Origin: Streptomyces zinciresistens K42
Lineage (GTDB): Bacteria > Actinomycetota > Actinomycetes > Streptomycetales > Streptomycetaceae
DNA: 64,000 bases
Direction: 5' to 3'
Assembly (NCBI RefSeq): GCF_000225525.1
Contig: NZ_AGBF01000008.1
Span: forward strand, 34,132 to 98,131
Below the pieces are notes generated by a model. That model did not search any database, was not told the DNA's origin, and worked only from the letters and a program-made list of their open reading frames with translations. Shown piece by piece: positions 38,635 to 45,804 of the stretch (the first letter of the stretch is position 1; each line of letters starts with the position of its first letter). Both the position numbers and the translations under genes were made by a program.

Positions 38635-39099
38635 ATGGACATCGAGTTGACGTTGCCCCTGGATCACGACGGGTTCCTCCGACGGGAATGCCCGCACTGC
38701 GTACGACAGTTCAAGTGGCATCACGGTCCAGCGAACGAGGAGGCCGAGGAGCAGTCCGCCCCTTCGGCCTACCATTGCCCCCTGTGTGGGCAGCCCGCTG
38801 GAATGGACTCCTGGTGGACACAGGAGCAACTCGAATATGCCCGCGGCATGGCTCTTCCTGCAGCCACACGAGAGATCCAGCAGGGGCTGCGGGACGCGTT
38901 CAAGGGTGCCAGCAGCAAGCACGTGAAGTTCGACTTCAAAGGCGGCATCGACGCACCGGACGTACCGGCTCCACTCACCGAGCCTGATGACATGGTCATC
39001 GTGACGTCCCCCTGCCACTCGTACGAGCCGATAAAGGTCCCTGAAGAGGGGTCTGGCCCGTATCACTGCCTCGTTTGTGGTCAAGCCTTCGCCGTCTGA
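38635..39099 (+). CDS. Zinc-ribbon protein coupled to the TIR gene
   Basis: A 154-residue protein starting one base after the TIR stop. It has C-x2-C pairs at RECPHCVRQ, YHCPLCGQP and the C-terminal YHCLVCGQAF, i.e. two or three zinc knuckles, with EQLEYARGMALPAATREIQQGL as a helical middle. I do not recognise the family. The tight coupling makes a regulator, sensor or antitoxin-like partner of the TIR protein likely. Confidence 0.75.
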   Translation: MDIELTLPLDHDGFLRRECPHCVRQFKWHHGPANEEAEEQSAPSAYHCPLCGQPAGMDSWWTQEQLEYARGMALPAATREIQQGLRDAFKGASSKHVKFDFKGGIDAPDVPAPLTEPDDMVIVTSPCHSYEPIKVPEEGSGPYHCLVCGQAFAV

Positions 39100-39137
39100 T
39101 CCCCGACGGTCGAACTGGCTGTCGCACAGAGGAAGCA

Positions 39138-39170
39138 CCTGTGCCCCGCGCGGTGATCGCGAGGCACAGG
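39138..39170. terminator. Bidirectional terminator between zinc-ribbon gene and integrase
   Basis: A 13-bp stem with one mismatch (CCTGTGCCCCGCG/CGCGAGGCACAGG) and a 7-base loop, placed between convergent genes, 12 bases from the integrase stop. Confidence 0.65.
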
Positions 39171-39181
39171 GATTGCACCGT

Positions 39182-40714
39182 TCATCCAGGTATAGCGAGG
39201 CCGCGGGCCTCCCTGCGTGCGCGCAGGAGTTCACTGAGTACGCGAACCGGTGACGTGGCGCTCATCGCGAGGCGGGTGTCGAGTGCCGTTTCCCACTGCT
39301 CGGTGAGTCCGCGCATGAGGCGTTTGCGCATTCCGAGTGTGACGTGGGCGTAGCGCGCGGAGACCGAGCCGTCGATATGGCCCATGCGGTCGTCCATGAG
39401 GACCTTCGCGGTCCCGAGGTCCTCCATCACCGTTCGGTGGGTGTGGCGGAGGCCGTGGGGTGTGAGGCCCTTGGCTATCGGGAGCCAGCAGGCGTCGGCC
39501 CGGTCGCTGGCGCCACGCCCTCGGGCTGGGACGCCTGGCCACGGCTCGCCGAGGAGCGGTACGGGGCGGGCCTCCTGCGGTGCCTTCTTCGGATACCAGC
39601 CCGAGACCGCCGGGGTGAACAGCCAGGTCGCGAAACCGTTCCTGCGCCAGTGGGCGGCATGCTCCGGCACGACGCCGCCCCGCACGAACCGGAGGTCCGC
39701 GATGGCCTGCTCGGCCTTCTCTCGCGTGGCCTCAGCGACGCGTTCGGGATGGTTGAGCACGTTAGACACCGTGCCTGTCGAGACGCCGGCACGACGCGCG
39801 ACGTCAACGAGCTTCGCGCCCTGGTGGCCACCGGCACGAGCGGCGCCCTGTCCTCGGAAGACGTAGGTCTTGCCGTGGCAGGGGCATGGCTTGGGCTTCG
39901 TGCGGGCGATGTGGTTGGCGACCAGCCCGGACAGCCAGTCCGTCGAGGCGATGGTGCGGTAGCTGTCGTCCTTCGGCGGGCAGCGCAACAGCTCCCCCGT
40001 GTCGAGCTCGTACAGCTGCCACTCGACCCGGACGGCTCCAGGGCGGACGAACGCGGTCTCCAGACCGACGATTTCACCCCAGCGCATGCCGGTGTACCCC
40101 TTGAGGACCACGGCGACGAACTCGTCGTCACGCCCGGAGAGCAGGGCGGCGCGCTCGGCGGTCAGCAGGATGCCGAGCGCGTCCGTGACCACCTTCTCGG
40201 GGCCACGGTCCCGGGCACGGCCGGCGCGTTTGCCGCGTCCCCGCCGACGAGCAGCCGGGTTGGAGGTGATCAGGCCCTCATCGATCGCGTCTTCGAGGAT
40301 CAGGTGGAGCGTCGAGCGCCAGGTCTTGACACTGGAGGCCGCGTAGAGGCCCTTCTCCTTCTTCTCCCACAGGACGACGTCCGTGCGCAGGATGCCGGCG
40401 AGCGCCTTGTCCTCGAAGTCGGGGAGCAGGTGCTCCTCGATGTGGCGTTTGTAGTTCTGCATGGTGGAGGCGGCCAGGTCCTGGGCCTCGTACCAGCGGT
40501 TCGCGTACTCGCCGAAGGTCTCCTGCCCGAGGGCCGGGTCGCGCCAGTCGCCGCGACGGAACTTGTTCTCGGCCTCAGCCGCTGCCCGTTGGGCCTCGCC
40601 CTTGGTGGCGAACCTGATCGCCTTGCCGTGCTCGTCGACGACCGTGTTGTGCTTGCCGGGCGCGACCTTGTACCGGCCGCGCCAGTAGTTCCCGCGCTTC
40701 TCCGCGAAACCCAC
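39182..40714 (-). CDS. Tyrosine integrase with an internal LacI-type HTH insertion
   Basis: A 510-residue site-specific recombinase (GTG 40714). An N-terminal AP2-like arm-binding part and SAM-like core-binding domain precede the catalytic domain. Catalytic residues: Arg near 210 (TGMRWGEIVGLE), HGLRH near 420, MGHIDGS and the Tyr in SARYAHVT near 454. Between Arg and HxxR, near residues 300-345, lies VDVARRAGVSTGTVSNVLNH followed by EATREKAEQAIADL, a textbook LacI-family DNA-binding headpiece. This explains the length, about 100 residues over the norm. It probably integrates the island at tRNA-Pro. The xis-like gene is 52 bases upstream. Confidence 0.92.
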   Translation of the reverse strand: MGFAEKRGNYWRGRYKVAPGKHNTVVDEHGKAIRFATKGEAQRAAAEAENKFRRGDWRDPALGQETFGEYANRWYEAQDLAASTMQNYKRHIEEHLLPDFEDKALAGILRTDVVLWEKKEKGLYAASSVKTWRSTLHLILEDAIDEGLITSNPAARRRGRGKRAGRARDRGPEKVVTDALGILLTAERAALLSGRDDEFVAVVLKGYTGMRWGEIVGLETAFVRPGAVRVEWQLYELDTGELLRCPPKDDSYRTIASTDWLSGLVANHIARTKPKPCPCHGKTYVFRGQGAARAGGHQGAKLVDVARRAGVSTGTVSNVLNHPERVAEATREKAEQAIADLRFVRGGVVPEHAAHWRRNGFATWLFTPAVSGWYPKKAPQEARPVPLLGEPWPGVPARGRGASDRADACWLPIAKGLTPHGLRHTHRTVMEDLGTAKVLMDDRMGHIDGSVSARYAHVTLGMRKRLMRGLTEQWETALDTRLAMSATSPVRVLSELLRARREARGLAIPG

Positions 40715-40765
40715 GTCCCGCTGTCTCCCTCTTCCTTGTCCTCGTCTACGGCAGATTCGATCGGG

Positions 40766-41146
40766 TCACGCGACAGTGCCGTACTGCTGCTGTCGACGGG
40801 GCGGGCGGGCCCGCAGGCGAGTGGCCAGAGCAACGACAGGGCGGCGCGGTTGCGCGGAGCCGCTCTGCGTACGGAGCTCGGAGAGCGGCTCGGTTGCCCG
40901 TGCGGCAGTCTGCGCAGGCTGGGTCGGCCGTTCCTCGTAGAGACGGATGATCTCGGCGAGATGCTCGGCGGTGAAGCGGTAGGCACGGCCGACCCGGGTG
41001 TGTGGTATCAGGCGCCGTCGCGCTCGGTCCTTGACCCACCAGGCCGAGCAGCCGAGAGCGTCTGCGATCTCCTCGGGACGGTAGAGGCGGGGCGGAGGGG
41101 CGTCGGAGGGCCTGTGGGGGACGGGCGCGGTCGTGGGTCGGCGCAA
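40766..41146 (-). CDS. xis: Excisionase-like helix-turn-helix protein
   Basis: A 126-residue protein from TTG 41146, chosen because TTAGGAG lies 9 bases upstream. LYRPEEIADALGCSAWWVKDRARRRLIPHTRVGRAYRFT is a MerR/excisionase-type winged HTH that bends DNA. The rest is Pro/Arg/Ala-rich and disordered. Its position just before the integrase fits a recombination-directionality factor. Confidence 0.8.
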   Translation of the reverse strand: MRRPTTAPVPHRPSDAPPPRLYRPEEIADALGCSAWWVKDRARRRLIPHTRVGRAYRFTAEHLAEIIRLYEERPTQPAQTAARATEPLSELRTQSGSAQPRRPVVALATRLRARPPRRQQQYGTVA

Positions 41147-41192
41147 GGGGGCGGCTCCTAATCGGGAAGTCGGGGGCGAGTGCGTGGGCGGC

Positions 41193-41450
41193 TCAGGCGA
41201 CGCCTGAACCCTGGAGGAGGGCGAGGGGCGATACCTGCAGGGCATCCGCGATGGCAACGAGGTCGTCGACATCGCATCGCCGCTTGGCAAGTCCGATGCG
41301 GGAATGCATCGTGTTGGACATGGGGCGGCCCAAAGCTGAACATCGCTCAGCGAGTTGACGCCGTCCGAGGCCGCGTTCGACGCGGAAAGTTTCGATAGTT
41401 CGAGTCGCCCGCATTCTTGCGGGCTCTATTTCCAGAGATCGTGCTGCCAT
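41193..41450 (-). CDS. Xre-family HTH regulator
   Basis: An 85-residue protein, ATG 41450 with GGAG close upstream. IETFRVERGLGRRQLAERCSALGRPMSN then DVDDLVAIADALQVSPLALL is a Cro/CI-type HTH. It is the first gene of the minus-strand xre-xis-int set and lies beside a long dyad operator at 41473, so it is probably the element's master repressor. Confidence 0.82.
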   Translation of the reverse strand: MAARSLEIEPARMRATRTIETFRVERGLGRRQLAERCSALGRPMSNTMHSRIGLAKRRCDVDDLVAIADALQVSPLALLQGSGVA

Positions 41451-41472
41451 GGCTCCAGTTGTAGCGCGCATT

Positions 41473-41515
41473 CGCCGGTTTGGTTAACCGGCGATCGTCG
41501 GCTATGTTGCGCCGC
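41473..41515. promoter_or_regulatory. Operator/promoter box, left copy of a 43-bp inverted pair
   Basis: It contains the dyad CGCCGGTT-5-AACCGGCG, then CGATCGTCGGCTATGTTGCG. Read rightward, TTGGTT and TATGTT are spaced by 17 bases, a good promoter toward the rep gene. The dyad covers its -35 box, and the site also lies 23 bases before the xre start. A copy with 39 of 43 identical bases, opposite orientation, lies at 47545-47587. Confidence 0.7.
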
Positions 41516-41572
41516 GCTCAATCGGTGAGCGAGGCGCTCGGGGCGCTGCGCAGGGCCAGCCTCCTGAACACG

Positions 41573-41604
41573 CCCCACCGTCAGAGAGCCTCTCTGACGT
41601 GGGG
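41573..41604. other. Large hairpin in the rep upstream region
   Basis: CCCCACCGTCAGAGAG pairs with CTCTCTGACGTGGGG: a 10-bp perfect inner stem around one base, extended by five or six pairs past a one-base bulge. It sits in the 509-base gap 41451-41959 that also holds the operator boxes. Could be an origin structure or a terminator for the rightward promoter. Confidence 0.45.
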
Positions 41605-41686
41605 TGTTGTGTTGTAGCTTCGTCGCCCGCAGGACGTCAACGGCTTGTCGATGTGATCCTCCTGGCTCGGGATGCGGGGCAACTAT

Positions 41687-41715
41687 TTGGTCAACCGCCG
41701 ATCGTGCCCTACCGT
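41687..41715 (+). promoter_or_regulatory. Second rightward promoter-like copy of the box
   Basis: TTGGTCAACCGCCGATCGTGCCCTACCGT repeats the core of the 41473 box. TTGGTC and TACCGT are again 17 bases apart. The dyad is weaker here. A further GGCTATGTTG fragment occurs at 41806. Likely controls the rep gene at 41960. Confidence 0.5.
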
Positions 41716-41959
41716 TTTCGCACCCCCTCGCCGACTCAATTCTCAGCGGCATTTCTGCCGTGAGAGATTGCACCGGATAGGGCTGGACTTGCGCGACCAG
41801 GGTGTGGCTATGTTGACGACACCCCGGTTAGCGCGAGCGGCCATCGACGCCCCAGCGTCAACGGCCAGACGTTCCGAGCTCCTTCACACCCGCCCCACCC
41901 CGCCCGACGGTGAACCGTGGGCTACCAGCCCACCAGTCACCGAGTGAGGACCTGCCCCC

Positions 41960-42892
41960 TTGGCACGAATCCGCACCATCAAGCCGGAAGCCTTCGTCTC
42001 CGAGTCCCTGGCCGCCGTCTCCCTGACCGCCGAGCGCACCTTCTTCGGCCTGCTCACCCAGGCTGACGACCAGGGCCGCCACCGCGACCACGCCGCGATC
42101 ATCGCCGGACAACTATGGGTCCTGCGTCCGGAACACGCGCCTGGCGACGTCGAACAGGACCTCGCCCAGCTTGCCGACGCCGGCCTGATATGCCGCTACA
42201 AAGGCCCGGGCGACAAGCGCTACCTGCACATCGTCACCTGGCGGCAGCATCAGAAGATCAACCGCCCCAGCGCGAGCCGCCTCCCCACCTGCCCGCACCA
42301 CGACGCGCTGACTCGCACCGCGCCCGGCGCCGACGCGCCGGCTACGGGAGTCGGCATCACGGAGACCGCACCGCAGCCTCACGGAGCACTCGGTGAGGGC
42401 TCCGGGCGAATACGCGAGCCTGAGGTGAAGTCAGCCACCGATGACGAAGCACCAGGTCAGAGCGATTTCCTTGAGCCCTCCGTGAGGCAGCCGAAAGGGC
42501 TCAGTGAGGGAGCGGTGGCGCCTCACGGCCCGGATCTAGGACCTAGGATCATGGATCTAGGAGATACCCCTTCGGGGGGCGCCAGCGCCCCCGCACCCCA
42601 CGCCGTCTCGGCCAAGCAACTCATCGCCGAGTACGCCGCCGCATGCGCACACCGTCCGCCCAAGGACGTCCTGGGCCATCTCGGTCACGAGGTGCGCAAG
42701 CTGCTCGGCGAAGACATCGCCCCAGCCCACGTCCGAGCCGGCCTGGAACGGCACCGTGCCAAGGGCCTGCACCCCAGCACTCTGCCGAGCCTCGTGCACG
42801 AGGCCATGAACGCGGCCCCCACCGAGCCGATCGTCCACAGGGCGTGGACAAACCCCGCCGATGTCGAAGCCGCTTACGGAGGTGACCTCTGA
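41960..42892 (+). CDS. Replication-initiator/DnaD-like protein
   Basis: A 310-residue protein from TTG 41960 with GAGGAC upstream. The start (ARIRTIKPEAFVSESLAAVSLTAERTFFGLLT, then QADDQGRHRDHAAIIAG) matches phage replisome-organiser-like proteins, with a winged HTH in the first 110 residues. A low-complexity linker follows and a C-terminal helical part (SAKQLIAEYAAAC). It is followed immediately by the DnaC-like gene, as in phage and integrative elements. Probably binds the element's origin. Confidence 0.75.
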   Translation: MARIRTIKPEAFVSESLAAVSLTAERTFFGLLTQADDQGRHRDHAAIIAGQLWVLRPEHAPGDVEQDLAQLADAGLICRYKGPGDKRYLHIVTWRQHQKINRPSASRLPTCPHHDALTRTAPGADAPATGVGITETAPQPHGALGEGSGRIREPEVKSATDDEAPGQSDFLEPSVRQPKGLSEGAVAPHGPDLGPRIMDLGDTPSGGASAPAPHAVSAKQLIAEYAAACAHRPPKDVLGHLGHEVRKLLGEDIAPAHVRAGLERHRAKGLHPSTLPSLVHEAMNAAPTEPIVHRAWTNPADVEAAYGGDL

Positions 42893-43590
42893 CCGCCACA
42901 CTCACCCGCGAGCCCCACCGGGTCGGCCCGCTCGCCGACCGGCTCAACGGCATCCTTGCCAGTCGCGGCATCGACCTCGCCACCGCCAACGTCGAAGAAG
43001 AGCACGCCGAGCCCGTCACCGCGCTGGAACTGGCCGACGCCAGGATCCCCGCCCGCTACCGCCGAGCCCTGGCCGACCATCCGAGGGTCACCGCCTGGGC
43101 CAGCGAAATCGCCCGCGCCGGACGCCCCGGCCCCGGCGGGCCGGGCATCGCCGAAGGCCCGTCGCTGCTGATCGCCGGCCCCACGGGCACCGGCAAGACC
43201 CACCAGGCGTACGGCGCCATCCGCACCCTGCTCGCCCGAGGGGTCCGTCTGCGCTGGGAAGCGACCACCACCGCCGACCTTCACGCGCGCCTGCGCCCGC
43301 GCGCCGGCCACGACGCCGAGCGTGACCTGCACACCCTTGCGCGCTGCCCACTGCTGTTCCTGGACGACCTCGGCGCGGCCAAGGCCAGCGAATGGACGGA
43401 GGAGCTGACCTACCGGCTCATCAACCACCGGTACGAGCACATGCTCCCAACCCTCATCACCACCAACCTTCCCATGGAGCAGCTGCGCGCCACCCTCGGT
43501 GACCGCGTCGCCTCCCGCCTCGCCGAGATGACCGACCGCGTCATCCTCGAAGGACCCGACCGACGACGCCGCATCACGCCCGTCGCCTGA
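42889..43590 (+). CDS. DnaC/IstB-like ATPase with apparent CTG start
   Basis: A 233-residue helicase-loader-like AAA+ protein. Walker A is AGPTGTGKTH near residues 97-106 and Walker B LLFLDDLGA; LITTNLP is sensor I and RVASRLAEM carries the Arg finger. The frame is closed by TGA at 42883 and has no ATG, GTG or TTG until past the ATPase core, but CTG 42889 overlaps the rep stop (CTGA) and has GGAGGTGA at ideal distance. I infer a CTG start. It would load a helicase at the element's origin. Confidence 0.85.
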   Translation: MTATLTREPHRVGPLADRLNGILASRGIDLATANVEEEHAEPVTALELADARIPARYRRALADHPRVTAWASEIARAGRPGPGGPGIAEGPSLLIAGPTGTGKTHQAYGAIRTLLARGVRLRWEATTTADLHARLRPRAGHDAERDLHTLARCPLLFLDDLGAAKASEWTEELTYRLINHRYEHMLPTLITTNLPMEQLRATLGDRVASRLAEMTDRVILEGPDRRRRITPVA

Positions 43591-43722
43591 CCCCGCCCAG
43601 CACCACCTTCCCTGGCCTTCGTCGCGTACCGGCCGCTCTCACCCCAATCACGGCCCGCGCCGGCCTCTCGCCTCAGGGAGCCGCTCAGCGCACGGCCCCT
43701 TCGTCCTACTCTCCCCCACGTC

Positions 43723-45093
43723 TTGGAGCCCCTCCTGCCTCCTCTCGCCCTCGCTCCCCTGGCTCGGAACAGCGACACGCCGCTCGTCCCCGATGGGGCC
43801 ACCTCCCCGGTGACCGTTGCACTCCTCATCTCCCCCGTGTTGCTCGGCCCGCTCGCCGGTTGGCTGATCCACCGGCAGCACCGCCGGGCGCCTCGCAGCA
43901 ACCGCCGGCGAGGGACCATCGCAGTGCCAGTCGCAGCTCTGGCCGCCCTCGGCTGCACCGCCTACAGCGCGGACACCAGCTGGCGGTTCGCCGCCGACTA
44001 CCTCGACATGGACGGCACCGCAGAGCGCGTCGCAATGTTCGCCGCCGCAGAGCTGGCCCTCTTCGCTACGGCCCTGATGGCCCGGCAGAACCTCAACGGC
44101 CCGAAGCAGGCACCCGGCCTGCCCGGCACCCTCACGTGGATCATCACCGCAGTCCAGATCCTGCCCGCCTACGCCGAGTCCGGGCTGGTCGGCGGCACCG
44201 TGCGCGCCTTCGTCGGCCCCGTCATGGCCGCGATGCTGTGGCACCTCGCCATGGGCATCGAGCTGCGCCACCGCACCCCCGACGCCGCCTCACGCAGCCT
44301 TGCCGCCGTCCTCGTCCGCCAGGCCCGCGAACGACTCCTGGCTCGCCTCGGCATCGCCGACCAGGACGCCGATGCAACCCGCCTAATCCGCGAGCGCGCG
44401 CTGAGCGAAGCCGTCGCCCTCATCCTGCGCGCCGAGTCGATGACCGACCGACAGCGCGGCAAGCGACAGCAACGGCGCCTGACGGAACGCCTACACGAGG
44501 CCCTGGAGCGGGCCGACGTCGACGGTGACCCGCTCCAGGACGAGCTGCTGCGCAAGCTCGCCACCCGCAAGCAGGCCATCGGCCTTGCCTCCGTCACACT
44601 GCCGCCACGCTGGGAGGCCCCGGCCTCCACCCCCGCCCGGGAATCCGGGCGCAGCAGCCCGCGCGCCGGCCGCACGACACAACTGCCTCGGACAGAGGAC
44701 GCTGCCCGCCCACACCCATCAGACCCGGGCGACGACGAGGCGCCTCCGGCTGCCCGCCCGCAGCCTGCCCGCCCGGTGCCCGGGCTGCCCGCACGGGCAG
44801 AAGCCGAAGACGGTCTGGCGCCCACGGGCAACAGCGCGGGCAGCATGTCGGACAGACACGAGCGGAAGGCGGCTGCCCGGAAGAAACGTGACGCCGGCAA
44901 AGCCCGCGCCTCCGACGAGGTCATCCTCAATCATGCCCGCCGTATTCACGAGGAGACCGGCAGCGTCGGACGCGACCGGGTCGAGGATGCCCTGCGCGCC
45001 GCCGGTTACACCGTGTCCAGCGACGGTGTCGGACGAGTAATCCGCGAGTTCAAGGCCCAGCTCAAGCCCACAGCTGGCGATCCGCTCCGCTGA
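43723..45093 (+). CDS. Membrane protein with C-terminal helical domain (Spd/DUF2637-like)
   Basis: A 456-residue protein; the start (TTG 43723) is uncertain since no ribosome site is clear. Four hydrophobic segments occur in residues 30-180 (VALLISPVLLGPLAGWLI; IAVPVAALAALGCTAYSA; FAAAELALFATALMA; VGPVMAAMLWHLAMG), like DUF2637 or Spd proteins of Streptomyces plasmids. A Pro-rich linker and a C-terminal basic/helical unit (SDEVILNHARRIHEETG) follow. A role in element spread or replication at the membrane is inferred. Confidence 0.65.
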   Translation: MEPLLPPLALAPLARNSDTPLVPDGATSPVTVALLISPVLLGPLAGWLIHRQHRRAPRSNRRRGTIAVPVAALAALGCTAYSADTSWRFAADYLDMDGTAERVAMFAAAELALFATALMARQNLNGPKQAPGLPGTLTWIITAVQILPAYAESGLVGGTVRAFVGPVMAAMLWHLAMGIELRHRTPDAASRSLAAVLVRQARERLLARLGIADQDADATRLIRERALSEAVALILRAESMTDRQRGKRQQRRLTERLHEALERADVDGDPLQDELLRKLATRKQAIGLASVTLPPRWEAPASTPARESGRSSPRAGRTTQLPRTEDAARPHPSDPGDDEAPPAARPQPARPVPGLPARAEAEDGLAPTGNSAGSMSDRHERKAAARKKRDAGKARASDEVILNHARRIHEETGSVGRDRVEDALRAAGYTVSSDGVGRVIREFKAQLKPTAGDPLR

Positions 45094-45223
45094 TCCCCCC
45101 AGCGCCAGCACTCCCAACCAGCCCCCGACCCGAAGGGCCTCATGCACACACCGCGCCACGAAGACTCCATACCCCACGAGAAATCCCTGCCGACCGCCCC
45201 TGCCTCGTCGGGAGCAAGTTGGT

Positions 45224-45260
45224 GCAGGAGCATCGCTCCCGTCGGGAGCAATGCTCCTGC
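45224..45260. repeat. 37-bp near-perfect palindrome, putative oriT
   Basis: Arms of 18 bases (GCAGGAGCATCGCTCCCG and CGGGAGCAATGCTCCTGC) with one mismatch flank a single T. A direct repeat CGTCGGGAGCAA occurs at both 45206 and 45241 regions, and further GGGAG/AGGAG elements follow. Location just upstream of mobC-relaxase is typical for an origin of transfer. Confidence 0.6.
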
Positions 45261-45411
45261 CTCTCCCGCCCCGGGAGTGGCAGGAGCGGATCGGCACCGG
45301 GGGGCGCCGATCGTTGAGGATGCGACCGAGGGCGGATCGCATCCTGAGAGGGAGGAACCGCGCACGTGCCACAGCACCGACTGCGCTCACGCTGCTCCGT
45401 CGAAGCCCCGT

Positions 45412-45804
45412 GTGCAGCAGCGTGAGCGTCTGCGCGACGAGAAGAAACGCGTGCGCCAGCCCAGCTGCCGCATGAACGACGACGAGTACCAACTCCTCGT
45501 CCGCGCAGCCGCCGAGTGCCATATGAGCGTCGCCGGGTTCCTTGCCCGCGCGGCTCTCAACGCTGCCCGCGACCTCAACCGCACCGCGGCGGACATCGCG
45601 GGTGAGAAAGAGATGCTGCAGGAGCTGTTCGCGCTGCGGCGGCACCTCGGGCAGATCGGCAACAACCTCAACCAGGTAGCCAAAGCGCTGAACTCCGGAG
45701 CCGACGCCCCGCAGGCCGCGGCCGTCCTCGCCGCCGTCCAGCGTGCCGCCAAGCGAGTCGACGCCTTCACCCAGCAGCACCTGGAAAACCAGGCGGCTGC
45801 GTGA
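45412..45804 (+). CDS. mobC: MobC-like relaxosome accessory protein
   Basis: A 130-residue protein from GTG 45412; an upstream start at 45142 would run through the palindrome and is less likely. RVRQPSCRMNDDEYQLLVRAAAECHMSVAGFLARAAL is a ribbon-helix-helix DNA-binding unit, followed by the MobC signature LFALRRHLGQIGNNLNQVAKALN. It helps the relaxase open oriT. A 19-codon frame with a strong AGGGAGG site (45366-45425) overlaps its start and may couple translation. Its stop overlaps the relaxase start. Confidence 0.87.
   Translation: MQQRERLRDEKKRVRQPSCRMNDDEYQLLVRAAAECHMSVAGFLARAALNAARDLNRTAADIAGEKEMLQELFALRRHLGQIGNNLNQVAKALNSGADAPQAAAVLAAVQRAAKRVDAFTQQHLENQAAA

Noticed and set aside
45142..45411. 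Longer N-terminus for MobC
   Set aside because: It would translate through the 37-bp palindrome and repeats, gives low-complexity sequence and exceeds the usual MobC length.
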